Shown here piece after piece: positions 11,481-23,828 of a stretch of DNA of 64,000 nt. The stretch is from contig NC_057797.1 of NCBI RefSeq assembly GCF_018294505.1, positions 122,145,116 through 122,209,115 of the forward strand. The letters run 5' to 3'. The translations under genes were made by a program, and so were the position numbers. How positions within the stretch are numbered: position 1 is the first letter of the stretch; each line of letters starts with the position of its first letter. Source of the stretch: Triticum aestivum. Taxonomy: Eukaryota; Streptophyta; Magnoliopsida; Poales; Poaceae. The notes beneath the pieces are model-generated. The model made no database searches and had not been told where the DNA came from. It saw nothing but the letters and a program-made list of their open reading frames with translations.

Positions 11481-13793
11481 TTAGTCCTCTTTATGGTACC
11501 TAAGGATAATTTTGAATGTTGTCCAGTGATCTATTCCTCGATCACCATTGTACCCCCTTGCCAAACTCTTGGCAAGGCACACAATAGGTTTGGTACACAG
11601 CATGTCATACTTTATAGAACCTATGGCTGAGGCATAGGGAATGACTTTCATTCTCTCTCTATCTTCTGCCGTGGTCGGGCTTTGAGTCTTACTCAACTTC
11701 ACACCTTACAATACAGGCTAGAACTCCTTCTTTGACTGATCCATTTTGAACTCCTTCAAAATCTTGTCAAGGTATGTACTCATTGAAAATCTTATCAAGC
11801 GTCTTGATCTATCTACATAGATCATGATGCCTAATATGTAAGCAGCTTCACCGAGGTCTTTCATTGAATAATTCTTATTCAAGTATCCTTTTATGCTATC
11901 TAGAAATTATGTATCATTTCCAATCAACAATATGTCATCTAGATATAATATCAAAAATGTTACAGAGATCCCACTCACTTTCCTGTAAATACATGCTTCA
12001 CCGTAAATATATCAAAGCGTATATTCCAACTCTGAGATGCTTGCACCAGTCCATAGATGGTTCGCTGGAGCTTGCATAATTTGTTAGCACCTTTAGGATC
12101 GACAAAACCTTCTAGTTGCATCATATAGAACTCTTCTTTAAGAAATCCATTAAGGAATGCAGTTTTGACGTCCATTTGCCAGATTTCATAATTATAAAAT
12201 GCGGCAATTGCTAACATGAATCAGACAGACTTAAGCATCGCTACGGGTGAGAAAGTCTCATCATAGTCAACTCCTTGAACTTGTCGAAAACCTTTTGCGA
12301 CAAGTCGAGCTTTGTAGACAGTAATATTACCATCGGGCAAGTCCACCAAAGTCCACACTTTGTTCTCATACATAGAACCTATCTCAGATTTCATGGCCTC
12401 AAGCCATTTATCAGGATCTAGGCTCATCATAACTTATTCATAGTTCATAGGTTCACCATGGTCTAATAACATAACTTCCAGAATGGGATTACCGTACCAC
12501 TCTGGTGCTGATCGTGCTCTGGTCGACCTATGAGGTTCAGTAGTAACTTGATCTGAAGTTTCATGATCATCATCATTTGCTTCTGCTCTAGTTGGTGTAG
12601 GCATCACGGGAACGGTTTTCTGTGATGTGCTACTTTCCAATTCGAGAGAAGGTACAATTATCTCATCAAGTTCTACTTTCCTCCCACTCACTTCTTTCGA
12701 GAGAAACTCCTTCTCTAGAAAGGATCCATTCATAGCAACAAAGTTCTTGCCTTCGAATCTATGGTAGAAGGTGTATACCCAATAGTTTCTTTAGGGTATC
12801 CTATGAAGAAGCACTTCTCCGATTTATGTTCGATCTTATCAGGCTGAAACCTTTTGACATAAGCGTCGCATCCCCAAACTTTAAGAAAGGACAACTTAGG
12901 TTTCTTGCCAAACCACAATTCATACGGTGTCGTCTCAACGGATTTAGACGGTGCCCTATTTAACGTGAATGCCGCTATCTATAATGCATAACCCCAAAAC
13001 GATAGTGGTAAATCGGTAAGAGACATCATAGACCGCACCATATCTAATAAAGTACGGTTACGATGTTCGGGCACACCATTACGATGTGGTTTCCAGGTGG
13101 CGTAAGTTGTGCAACAATTCCACATTGTTTTAAATGAAGGCCAAACTCGTAACTCAAATATTCGCCTCCGCAACCAGATCATAGACACTTTATTTTCTTG
13201 TTACGATGATTCTCCACTTCACTCTCAAATTTGTTGAACTTTTCAAATGTTTCAGACTTGTGTTTCATCAAGTAGATATACCCATACCTACTCAAATCAT
13301 CTATGAAGGTCGGAAAATAATGATACCCGCCGCATGCTTCAACACTCATCAGACCGCATACATCAATATGTATTATTTCCAATAAGTCATTAGCTCGCTC
13401 CATTGTTCCAGAGAATGGAGTTTTAGTCATCTTAACCATGAGGCATGATTCGCAAGTATCGAATGATTCATAATCAATTGATTCCAAAAGTCCGTCCACA
13501 TGGAGTTTCTTCATGCGCTTTACACCAATATGACCTAAACAGGAGTGCCACAAGTATGTTGCACTATCATTATCAACTTTGCATATTTTGGCATCAATAT
13601 TATGAAGTGTATCACTTCGATCGAGATTCAATAAACCATTCACATTGGATGTATGGCCATAGAAGGTTTTATTCATGTAAAGAGAACAATAATTATTCTC
13701 TGAATTAAATGAATAACCGTATTGCAATAAACATGATCTAATCATGTTCATTCTCAACGCAAACACCAAATAACATTTATTTAGGCTTAACAC
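11481..13793 (-). pseudogene. Copia pol: GAG-pre-integrase, integrase, RT, RNase H (broken)
   Basis: Reading the minus strand: the zinc-finger GAG-pre-integrase motif LWHSCLGHIG...CESC at 13650-13440; integrase with IHIDVCG and FIDDLSRYGY (13400-13290) and the catalytic Glu region NGVPEHRNRTLLDMVRSMM near 13080; then FLKVWGCDAYVKR near 12860. The RT starts with [20 protein letters not shown] (about 12340) and has WQMDVKTAFLNG near 12165 and the active site YLDD at 11934-11945 (YVDD is usual). The RNase H start is near 11700. Stops and frame changes separate every block, so it is not functional. Confidence 0.88.
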
Positions 13794-13855
13794 TAACCCC
13801 GAAGGTAGAGGGAGTGTGCGATGGTGATCATATCAATCTTGGAAACACTTCCAAC

Positions 13856-14655
13856 CAAGGTAGTCATAGTCGGGATTTGTAGTCGGATTAGTTTTACTCA
13901 GACAGAGTCGAGTCGTAAGATCGAGTCGTGGAATCAAGGATTCTACTAGATTTACTCAAATAAGATATTTTGTATGCACACAAGAAATTTATATGGGCTC
14001 TATAGAGTTTTGACACTAAATATGGATCAAAGAACATACACATCAATGCTAGTTGTATTCCACTTCTTTTTATGGCTAACCTACCATGTAGCTCGCATGT
14101 ATGGAACATATATGAGAGGGAAATATATAGAACATTTAAACCTTCAATGCATGAAATTTACTAATGTTATTTTTAGAGTGTGTGAATAGTCGATCACTTG
14201 TCTATCTGACCTACAATGCTAAACCTTGAAGGGTCTTGCTCTGCTTCTTCGATCAATCTTGATGCATCCTCCTTTTCACTCCAATTCCATATGTCGACAA
14301 GCCTGATCCTCAATTTCGATCTAGGGTTTCTGAGAGCTGGATCAAAGGTGTCTGCAGCTGAGCATTTGGACTTGGGAGGGGAATAAAGGTCCATGAGGTA
14401 TATGAAAAGGGGTTTGGATGATGGCATACTATTTTCCTACAACTAAACAAATGGCTTAGATAAGTTAGTAGAATTGGATGTAGTCCATAGCATAGTCGGG
14501 ATTGTACAGTTTTGTAAATGATTCTATGATTTGGATCACGACTCAACATGGATTCTACCTGATCCGGATTCATAGTAGGATTTGGATCGACATGCTTCCG
14601 TAGGGTCGTGAAGTCGTAGGATTCTAGCAGTGGAATCAGGATTATTACTACCTTG
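13856..14655. mobile_element. hAT-like non-autonomous DNA element, 800 bp
   Basis: It interrupts the Copia element. The 8-bp target duplication CTTCCAAC is exact at 13848-13855 and 14656-14663; joining the flanks restores continuous Copia sequence. Ends are inverted: CAAGGTAGTCATAGTC on the left against CAAGGTAGTAATAATCC from the right (reverse complement). Subterminal GTCGT and GGATTCTA motifs recur near both ends. An 8-bp duplication is the hAT hallmark. No transposase is present. A minus-strand frame at 14194-14427 (78 codons) and a GAAACCCTAGATCG stretch look like a captured gene leader, but I do not recognise the source. Confidence 0.8.
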
Positions 14656-14829
14656 CTTCCAACACACATCGTCACCTTGCCCACTACCAGGCTCCGTTTA
14701 TTCTGTAACTCCTGTTTCGAGTTACTAATCTTAGCAACTGAAGCGGTATCAAATACCCAGGGGCTACTATGAATACTAGTAAGGCACACATCAATAACAT
14801 GTATATCAAATATACCTTTGTTCACATTG

Positions 14830-15497
14830 CCATCCTTCTTATCCGCCTAGTATTTAGGGCAGTTCCGCTTCTAGTGACCATTCCCTTTGCACTAGAAGCA
14901 CTTAGTTTCAGGCTTAGGTCCAGCTTTGGGCTTCTTCACAGGAGTGGAAACTTGCTTGCCATTATTTTTGAAGTTCCCTTTCTTTCCCTTGCCCCTTTTC
15001 TTGAAACTAGTGGTCTTGTTTACCATCAACACTTGATGCTCCTTCTTGATTTCTACCCCCGCGGCCTTAAGCAATGCGAAGAGCTCAGGAATCATTTTAT
15101 TCATCCCTTGCATATTATAGTTCATCACGAAGCCTTTGTAGCTTGGTGGCAGTGATTGAAGAACTCTGTCAATAACACTATCAACTAGAAGATCAACTCC
15201 CAACTGAGTCAAGTGGTTATGATACCCATACATTTTGAGTATGTGTTTACTGACATAACTGTTCTCCTCCATCTTACAGCTATAGAACTTGTTGGAGACT
15301 TCATATCTCTCAGCCTGGGCATTTACTTGAAATATTAACTTCAACTCTTGGAACATCTCATATGCTCCATGAAATTCAAAACATCTTTCAAGTCCTAGTT
15401 CTAGGCCGTAAAGCATGGCATGCTGAACTATCGAGTAGTCATCAGATCAAACCTGCTGGACGTTCATAACATCTGCAATAGTTCCTGCAGCAGGTCT
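14830..15497 (-). pseudogene. Copia gag, C-terminal part
   Basis: A minus-strand frame at 15416-14892 contains the UBN2/Copia gag domain (VSNKFYSCKM, ILKMYGYHNHL, LPPSYKGFVMNYN) and a basic linker. A CCHC zinc knuckle (CKGNGH...RNCPKY) at about 14885-14840 is broken by two stops. The N-terminal third is missing because the CACTA element begins at 15498. Confidence 0.85.
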
Positions 15498-16019
15498 CAC
15501 TAAAAAAATGCACTTCCATGATGATACATGTTTGTCATAGTAGGTCACGTTTTCTATCATGCATGTACATCCATGACGATTTTATGACAGAATCAAGATA
15601 GTCATACATGTGCTGTCATACAAGTGTTCCATGACATTACCAAAATTATCATCACAGAAGTGTCCACTTCCATGACGATAAATGGCGCGTCATGGAAGTG
15701 TTTTCGTCAAGGGTAACTGACATGTGGCATCCACCGTAATGGGTCGCCGTTAACCTATCATGTCCGATTATGGATCCAATAACCCGTTAACAACCCGGAC
15801 CAATGAGGATTTTCCACATGTAAAATTCTCATTGGCCGGAGGAAACAAGTGTTGCCTCACCGTTGGGACAGATGTCATCCATTCATTGGACATGAGGCGC
15901 CTATGATACATCGACACGTGGCACGCGCCTATGATATACTTCGGTGAAAAGGCCGGCCCATTTGACTTGGTCAAAAGGTAACGGGCCGGCCCATGAAAAG
16001 CCTGTTAATGGCATGTTCA

Positions 16020-16680
16020 TATATAGCCCATTTACGACCCGCTAACTCACGGGCCGTTACGGCCTATCGGAATTAAGCCCAGTAGCTTCATCTAGGCCGT
16101 CCAATATGATTCCAGCCCATTGTAACTTCCGGCCCATGTATGGCCCATGATGTTTTTCGGCCCATACGAGGCCATTTGTAACTCTTGGCCCATTAACGGC
16201 CCGTGGTGAATCTGGACCGCAATGAATAGTGTATCGCTTTATACCCATTAACGGCCCATTATTCCATTGGGCCGTTTCCAACCCGTGTTATCTTTCGGCC
16301 TTCTCAGGGACCATTTATTCTTGGGCTCATGTCCAGCATTCGGCTACTTACGGCCCATTACTGGCCTTTTCTGCTTGTGGGCCAAATTTAGCCTGTGGTT
16401 ACAATCGGCCCGTTCACGGCCCGTTAATCCGTTGGGCCGTTTTCATAGCGTCATCAAATACCGCCGATTAATGATGGCCCATGAATGGAAGATTTCAAAT
16501 CTAGCCCATTTACGGCCCATAATGCGGTCTGTTATTGGCCCATATCTGGCCGATCAATCATACGACCCGTAGAAGGCCCATTGATGCTACAGCCCATAGA
16601 AGGCCCATTGTTTCTACAACCCTTAGAAGGCCCATTGTTTCTACGACCCGTAGGAGGCCCATGGTAACTACAGTAAATAT
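16020..16680. repeat. CACTA subterminal repeats (GGCCCAT / ACGGCCCGTTA)
   Basis: More than twenty short direct and inverted copies of GGCCCAT, ACGGCCCATTA and AGAAGGCCCATTG in 660 bp. Dense short subterminal repeats are where CACTA transposases bind in studied plant elements. Confidence 0.8.
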
Positions 16681-16993
16681 GTAGCCCATGGTTATTGTGT
16701 CCTAGTTTAAAAACAATAGGTTATTGCGGCCACTAGCAAACCGCGGAAAAAGAACTGCACTAACTACAAGCAAAAAAATAAACAAGACACCATTGAAATA
16801 AATAAGCAAGCAACTTATGATAGGCTATCACATCTATTACACATATTACATCCACTGTGCATCAAAGTTCACCACCAGTGCAAATATAGGGAACAAAGCA
16901 GCATATCATATACACTGGTTGTCAAAGTTAGCGACCAGTGCAAATAAATGCCACAGCAAAACAAGTCCAGAATTGAAACCACTTCAAAAGAGC

Positions 16994-19900
16994 TCAAGAA
17001 AGAATATCCTGGGTACCCATAATGCTGGCAAGATGCTTAGCAAGCTTATTAACTTTCTCTTGTTTGGCGCTTAAATCCTCCAGCACTTGCTGTTGCACCA
17101 GAAAGTATGCATTTGAATTCTGCAGGGACTTCCTCAGTCCTTCGGCTTCCTGTCGCATAACATCTGATCGATGTCTTTCAACTTGAAGTTGAGACTCAAG
17201 AAGCCGAACTGATTCAGGCAGCGAGTTCGAGGAGCTGGTGCCAGCAGTAGTAGCTAGTAATTGGAACACTACATCAAGACATGACTTTGGGGTTGTCTCA
17301 GTGTCTTCAATATAGTTTTTACCACCTTTCTTGGAGATCAACATGGATGTCTCACTATCTTGAGCCTTATCTGCATTACTTCCTTTACCATTGCATAACG
17401 GGGTACTCTTCTCCAATATTTTATCCGCGTTCTAAAAGAGAAACAAACAAACACATCACAGGTTTACCATGTTGTATATGAAACTCATTTTGGTAAACCA
17501 GTTTAGTAGTAAGGTGGACAGGATAACAGCATGAAACAAACATATATCTATGTAGTATGGTCACTGTATGGTCTATATCATTCTAATTATGTTGCCAAAT
17601 CAAGATAGAGACAGTTCGAATCATATCTATTCAAGACAAAGCAGCATAGACAGAATATAAGTGTGGGAAACTACACAACAATAACAACACTTGTAATGTG
17701 TATGGCATGAGAACATAACTGTTTATTCAATTGAAACTGAAATCAACATAGAGTAAGTTACAACAGCAAACACGTTAAAGAAACATGTTTAAAACATACC
17801 TGTTGCGCCATTGGAGTTTCAATTGCACCCTTCAAATTTGAAATTAGTTGGTATGAGTAAATACAGTGATGCAAGAGCAAAGTAGTATGAACCATAGCTA
17901 CGGAACCTGACCTGAGAACAATTCTTCTTCTGCTTTAAGCGTTGAATTGGGGTTCGGAGTGGTGGTCCTCATGGTTTGGGCACTGTAGTTGCCTTACTAA
18001 CTTCTCGTATTTGGGTGCTCTGTGGTGGAGACGGTGCTGTGTCAACTGGAACTAGGTTACTATCTGCTGGGGTTAGGGTTAGAAGGGGTGGAGCTGGTTC
18101 TCTGTCCAACTGGGTAGGGGTACAATCTGAGTGAGTCTGGGTTATGTGTGGTGGGGCTGGTTCTTGGGCAAGTACAACCATGGTTCTATGTGCATCGACA
18201 GGTAGCACAATATTTTCTGAAGACCATGTTTTTACTCACACAAATACTGCGATCACCCCCTCCAATTGAAATGGCTGATAAACAAGAAAATTAATTGAAT
18301 GTATAGACATTGTAATATAGACATGTGCAATGGATAGTATGGAAGAAAACAGGGCATGAAATAATTCACATTTATGTTGTCTAACCAAGCAGAATAGCAG
18401 GACATAATTTCACATATATCATAGCTAATTAAGTAGGATATCATGACACAATTTCACATATTTGATGGCTAACTAAACATGATATAATGACATACTTCAA
18501 AATATGATGACTATGTAAATAGGATGACATGATATAACTATACGATGTGTCTATTAAAGTGGTTGGCATGCCATAAATCACAAACATGTTGTCGATGGAA
18601 ACATGATGGCATGATATAATTCACAGATAGAATGACATAATTCAAAATATGATGACTTTGTAAACAGGATGAGATGATATAACTATACTATGTCTCTAGA
18701 AAATGGGTTGGCATGCCATAATTTAGATACATGTTGTCTATGTAAACATCATGGCGTGATATAATTCAAATATATGATTTATATACTAAGCAAGTGAGCA
18801 TAGGGCAATCGCATATATGATGTGTCAACTAAGGAGATGGCATTCAATATTGTGTATATGATGTAAAAACTAAGCATTGCAATACAACATATGCATGATA
18901 TGAGTAATATAACCCTGCCAAGTTTGAGCATACACCTCAGGGGGATAATAGGACTGGTCATCTGCCTCTGAATCCTCCTCTAAAGAGCTATCTGTAACCA
19001 GCAAGATATCTGCTTCAGTAGGTAGCATTGTCTGCTCTGAAGACCTTGTTTTCACTCCCGATTTCTCCATCACCAATTCAAATGGCTGATGCACAGGAAT
19101 AACAGTTGAATATACAAACATTGTCGACAAATGCAATGAGAAATACAAAAAAGGACGACATGATATAATTCACATATATGACGCTTGGCTAAACAACGTG
19201 GCATTGCATAATTCACATATATAATGCCTTGCAACAAGATAGTATTGCATAATTCACATATATAATGTCTTGCGACAAGATGGCATTGCATAATTCACAT
19301 ATATGGTAATTAGACACTAAACAAGTGGCATTCACACAAAGCATGTCTAAACTAAGCAAATGACATAGCAATGCAAGATACCATACGCACGATATGAGCA
19401 ACATAACCCTGCCAAGTCAGAGCATGCACCTCGGGGGGGGGGGGGATAGGACCGGCCATCTGTCTCTGAATCTTCCTCTGAGGAGCTATCCATAACCAGC
19501 AAGACATGCGCTTCGTTAGATAGCATTGTCTGCTCCTGAAGACCTTGTTTCCACTCCAGATTTTTCCATAACCGTGCCGAATGGCTGATGCAGAGGAAGA
19601 ATAATTGAATGTACTAAAATTGTTGACAAATTTAATACGTAATAAAAAATGATGGAATGATATAAGTCACATATAAGATGACTGGCTAACCACGGTAGCA
19701 TTGCAAAATTCACATATATGATGCCTGGTTAAACAAGATGGCATTGCATGATTCACATATACGATAAAGAAACTAAACATATGGCATTCACACAAAGCAT
19801 GTCTAAACTAAGCATATGACATATTTGATGTATAAAGTAAGCACTGCAAGGCACCATATGCATGATATTACAAACATCAGCATGCCAAGTTAGAGCGAAG

Positions 19901-20105
19901 ACCTCAGGGGGTAAATAGGAGTGGTCTTCTCCTTCTGAATCACCCTCAGAACGGTTATCTTCCTCTTGATTACAATCCTAAATGGGTGGAGGGGGGCTTC
20001 CTTTACACCCACCATGGAGCGATGTCTGCATGAAATTTTATTGCCACGCAAGGCTCGTCTCTTTTGCTCTACATGTTCAGTTCCATTGTGTACAATAACT
20101 GACAT
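16994..20105 (-). CDS. CACTA-carried gene with repeated exons, function unknown
   Basis: Exon model on the minus strand, inferred from open frames and splice-like signals. The first frame starts MSVIVHNGTEHVEQKRR at 20105 and runs into an acidic block EGDSEGEDHSYLPPEVFALTW (about 19975-19880). Related exons lie at 19560-19406 (degenerate, with a 12-14-base G run) and 19090-18914 (intact). A Pro-rich exon follows at 18208-17940 and a last exon at 17416-16994, ending in a coiled coil rich in Glu, Gln and Lys. The role could be that of the second, DNA-binding protein of CACTA elements, but I see no domain that proves it. The donor after TWQ is CAGG/GTTATA in two units. Confidence 0.55.
18190..20000 (-). 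repeat. Tandem array of exon-plus-intron units in the CACTA gene
   Basis: Related units begin near 18190 (degenerate), 18914, 19406 and 19880, spaced roughly 720, 490 and 475 bp. Each complete unit has an acidic exon ending in PPEV.A.TWQ and an intron full of short repeats such as GGCATTGCATAATTCACATATATGATG. The intron repeats alone fill 18260-18910 and 19130-19400. Confidence 0.7.
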
Positions 20106-20474
20106 GCATAGGAAAATACCATAGTGAGATTATGTAAGGAATGCATGCACAAATCCAGAGTGATGGTAGCAAACTGTGGATAGACCCAAAACCAATGATA
20201 GCAGGCAGATAATAGCTTTAGTTAAAAAATGCAGATAATGGCTCCTTTACTGTTTGTTTGCACCCAACATGAAACTCATAGTAAACACCCAAGATTAACC
20301 AGATAGTATATAGATAGTACTGATTTCTGCCCCAATATGTACCCCACAACCATTTAAAAACTCAAGTTTCAACATTAGTTTGGACCTGACTCGGAGTCTA
20401 ATAGGTGAACACGACGATAAAGTAGCATGTTGTCATATTAAGTGATGCATAACATAAGCAGACACGGAAGAGTG

Positions 20475-20700
20475 TGACCTCTCTTGCGGACCCATGTAGT
20501 CCTCAAGGTCATCTGCTCAGTTGATGATGGTAATGCAGTTGTCATGGCTGCCGGCGGCGGGGAAGAAGATCTAAGGCGACAAAAGACAGTCTGGAGAGCG
20601 GATCCCTGTTGTGGTGAACCCTTCCATCATTGGAGCAGCTGAGCTGGGGTGGAACACAGCGCAGCAGGAGCGGGACAAACCACACAAGGTTTTCTTTGAC
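20475..20700 (-). other. Segment related to 27850-28080
   Basis: Shares an ordered series of motifs with 27850-28080: GGGGAAGAAGATCT.AGGCG, then a stretch around CAT.GGAGGGTT, then TTGGAGCAGCT. Both read on the minus strand as a short Ser/Pro-rich peptide containing IFFP. It could be another duplicated exon of the CACTA gene. Between 20106 and 20475 I see nothing recognisable. Confidence 0.4.
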
Positions 20701-20729
20701 ACATATCTATAACAGAAGTAATTGTGTAA

Positions 20730-21155
20730 GGGCTTGTTTGAATTTGAGGATTGTAACAATGCAGGGATAGGAAATACACAAGAATAGGATAGGAATGCAC
20801 GTGCAAAACATAGAATTTAAAAACACAGGATTTCTGCCAATCTGGGTGTTTGGTTCACAAGAATTGGAAGATCACAGGATGCAAAGAAGCATGGTGAGAT
20901 TAAGTCAAACCACAAGAAAATGTACAACTATAATGCTATTATGCTACTATCTCTTAGTCTTCTGCTTCATGAATAGGAATTTTAAAAGGAGGAAAAGTGG
21001 ATATTAAAATTCCTACGTTTTTTCTTTCAAGGAGACACTAAAGGAACAAATCCTATAGTTTTCTTTGCTCCATTCCTTTAAACCAAATGCATGAATAGTA
21101 GTACCATAGAAAACTTTCCAATTCCTATGTTTTTTCTTCACTTTTCCTTTCAAGC
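20730..21155. mobile_element. Degraded Tourist/PIF-Harbinger-like element
   Basis: Starts GGGCTTGTTTGAATTTGAGG after TAA and continues with GGATAGGAATGCACGTGCAAAACA and repeated TTCCTACGTTTTTTC blocks, a composition I associate with Triticeae Tourist-type MITEs. The right terminus is not clean. Confidence 0.45.
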
Positions 21156-21292
21156 ACTGGTGATTCTAGTAGGCAGGCTTGATCAAGGAAAAGCCTACAC
21201 TCAAAAAATGTTTTTGTGCTACTTCTACTACTTTGGACCCAGGTCACTGCCCTACTAGCTCAACTAGTAGACTGCCAGTGCGTTGCCACGGG

Positions 21293-22120
21293 CATTTGAA
21301 ACTTTGTATTGGTTGCATGTAAAATTTTACATATATACAAAGATAGGCAATAACAAATAAAAATAATTGGAATCTAGTTCGCTTGCAATGTACTTCGGTA
21401 AAAAAATTGTAATTCGACCCTATACACCTGATGCACAAAATAAAGAAGGTGGTACACAAACATTGAACTCTTTATTCTGCAATGCATTACGAATGATAAT
21501 AACACTTGAATGCCTTTTTTTAGTTCCTAAAATCGATTGCATCATGAAAGCATCTACATTGTTATTATCCATTAATTAAAATCAACACATGAAGGATTTT
21601 TTCATTTAAACAAATCTTTCAAGATGTTCCAACCAGAAACTTCATTGCAAAATGCAATTAGCTGGCAAACTATTACATAATATGGATTTAGGCGCTTGAA
21701 ACCATACAATTTACCATTTAGAAAGTACTATAGAAAAACATGTCTTCTAGAACATGCTACTCCAACCTCTCTTGTGACAGGTAGATATATCAATCTTTGA
21801 GAACATTTATTGTTTAAAAATTCATTGGCATTTATTTGTATTTTTGAAAAAAAATGAATTTTATTTGAGTTATGTAACTTCATATTTGGTGTGTCAGCTC
21901 AAAAGGATTTTCACATAAAACTCAAAAGGAAATGGGTGTGTTGTAGTAGGAGATATGCCTAAAAGGGAAGCGAGCAACTCATATTCAAACACCAACCAAC
22001 CGAAGAGAAACCCTAATTAGACATACACTCAGACATTAGCATCAAATATAAGGGTGAAAGGGTGAATGACATGCAACATCAATTGCAAATAAAAAGGATA
22101 AAACTTGCCCAGAAAATATA
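21293..22120. other. Helitron interior, no gene recognised
   Basis: AT-rich sequence without a convincing coding frame. Short frames here have no recognisable domain. Confidence 0.4.
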
Positions 22121-22176
22121 CTCCCTCCATTCCTAAATTTAAGTATTTTTAGAGATTTCAATACGAACTACATATG

Positions 22177-22213
<37 letters not shown>

Positions 22214-22298
22214 TTAAGAATATAGATTCACTAATTTTGCTTCATATGTAGTCCACATTGGAATCTCCAAAAAGACTTATATTTAGGAACAGATGGAG
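22121..22298. mobile_element. Stowaway MITE (Tc1/Mariner type)
   Basis: 178 bp bounded by TA at 22119-22120 and 22299-22300. Inverted ends: CTCCCTCCATTCCTAAAT... and ...ATATTTAGGAACAGATGGAG. A (TA)n run lies in the middle. The CTCCCTCC terminus is the Triticeae Stowaway signature. Confidence 0.92.
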
Positions 22299-22424
22299 TA
22301 GGTCACAACTCACAAGTTCACACATATTTTTCCTTGTATTAGCACAAAAGTCAAATAATGCATGGTAGGACTGAGGAGAAGGTCTATAATATTTGTCTTA
22401 TCGGTTGTTCACTATTCTATTAGA

Positions 22425-22444
22425 GTGAGAGAGAGAGAGAGAGA
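22425..22444. repeat. (GA)n microsatellite
   Basis: Ten GA units beside a sequence resembling neither flanking element. Confidence 0.8.
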
Positions 22445-22629
22445 ATCGACACCCCCAAATTGTCTAGGCTATCTGAAAAACCATAACATATGTGAGAAGG
22501 AAATGGGTAAGGACGTCTATGGATAGCACGCCAGATCAGGCAAAAAAACACAGTTTTGTAAAATATTACAAAGCATCCCAAAGATATTGACGTTATGAAT
22601 TGATACGAACTTAAATGCTTAATACAATC

Positions 22630-22725
22630 AACAGAAAAACTACCAGCATGCTTCTCCATTTTGAGTCAGTCCACCTATTGAGGCCTTCTTGATTAGAACA
22701 TGCAATCATTCTATATAGCCTGCGA
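22630..22725 (-). other. Possible captured exon
   Basis: On the minus strand a splice-acceptor-like TGTCTTCGCAG is followed by an open frame (LYRMIACSNQEGLNRW) and, about 75 bases later, a donor-like GTAGTT. It would fit a host exon carried by the Helitron. I do not recognise the protein. Confidence 0.25.
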
Positions 22726-22739
22726 AGACAGGGGGTAAA

Positions 22740-23274
22740 TGTCAATAAATAATGTACAAATAATAATTTCAGTTGAGTTGAAATGCTTAAATTGAAAACC
22801 AACAAATATATGCAGGCTTATTTCATACTGCTATTTTAATGAGCTCCAGTAACCTTGTTGTCAGCATCATAATACATCATCCAAAATCATCAATTGTTAC
22901 CCCACAATGCCACACCCAAATTTGTTCTTTTCACAGACGAAACGCTGCTCCATTTTGCATGAAAATTGTCAAGCATGCTTGCGACACTAACACAAGCATC
23001 TATGAAAAATTTCAGATTTTTTTAAAATTCTACTGTTTTTGGAGCCAAAACGCCTCCCCGCATAGTAGACCGTGTTAGGTAGAATCACGAGCAAGTGAAT
23101 CTCTGTTGTAAATTTCATTATAGACCATGCTTACATATTATTTGCCCGTACAATTAGGGCGGATCATGTGATAGTTTTCACTATTGGAATTGCCAAGTAG
23201 AGTTTCTTGGGAACTCAGTAAAGCCAAATAAAATCAGCCATGCGTTTGCCGAGTTCCATCCTCGGTAGAGGGAC
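22740..23274. other. Unassigned sequence left of the gag-only element
   Basis: No coding frame or repeat that I can name. Confidence 0.4.
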
Positions 23275-23786
23275 TGTTGGCAAATAAGCCGCAGCCATGG
23301 GTCGGACGCGTCGGGCGCATGTGTGGGTGCGCGTTGGGCCTGCCGGGTCCGCAGTGTAGGTCTGCATGTGTGCGTGCGTGTGGTGCCCGGGGTGCCCGTG
23401 TGGGTGGACACCATACATGTGTGTGCGTAGGCCATGCTGTTGGCGACCTGGGCGGGGTGACTGCGTAGGTCTGTTGCGGGCTTAACGTGGTGAGCGCGAG
23501 GGGGGGTGCGTCGTGGGCGCGCGGAGCGGGCCGGACCAGGCGGGGTCGTGGCCGAGCATTGGCCCGGGTATAAGACCGCCACGGTGATCGTTGTAACATG
23601 TGTGGGACGAGTTTGTTGCTTGGGAAAAATACCGTTCTTGCGGTTGCATTCGTGCACCCGAAATTCTCGCCGTGTCCACCGTGTTCTTCTTCTTCCTCCC
23701 CCTTCTTCTCGGTTCATGCCAGAGCAGGAGAGTGAGGTGCACAGATAGAGAGAGTGGTGAGCTAGGGCAAGGCTAGGGTTCCAACA
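23275..23786 (+). repeat. 5' LTR of the gag-only element
   Basis: TGTTGGCAAATAAGCC ... GGGTTCCAACA, 512 bp. Contains CCCGGGTATAAGA, a plausible TATA region near 23565-23577, and CT-rich sequence downstream. Confidence 0.9.
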
Positions 23787-23788
23787 AT

Positions 23789-23800
23789 TGGCATCAGAGC
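23789..23800 (+). promoter_or_regulatory. Primer-binding site (initiator Met tRNA)
   Basis: TGGCATCAGAGC lies two bases after the LTR. It differs by one base from TGGTATCAGAGC, the usual plant initiator-tRNA primer site. Confidence 0.85.
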
Positions 23801-23828
23801 CCGGTTTCGGAGGTGAACGCCGGCGGCC

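Larger units (their letters stand above)
9725..15497 (-). mobile_element. Ty1/Copia retrotransposon, Angela/BARE type, truncated by insertions
   Basis: On the minus strand the order is gag, integrase, RT, RNase H, LTR, which is Copia order. The LTR end reads TGATAGAAATATGCCC, one or two bases from the TGTTGGAAATATGCCC I recall for Angela/BARE. Its left LTR is cut by the Tat-type element at 9725, its gag N-terminus is cut by the CACTA element at 15498, and an 800-bp hAT-like element lies between integrase and gag. No 5' LTR is present in the window. Many stops; an old copy. Confidence 0.88.
15498..21263. mobile_element. CACTA transposon, left end and internal part (right end not found)
   Basis: Begins CACTAAAAAAATGCACTTCC at 15498 inside the Copia gag, with TCT (15495-15497) as the likely 3-bp target site. 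The first 200 bp repeat CATGACGATA and TCCATGAC-type motifs, and subterminal repeats follow at 16020-16680. A minus-strand gene lies at 16994-20105. No matching TAGTG end with Copia sequence beyond it is visible before the window ends, so the right boundary given is only where the Helitron candidate starts. The element may continue beyond it or be truncated. Confidence 0.75.
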
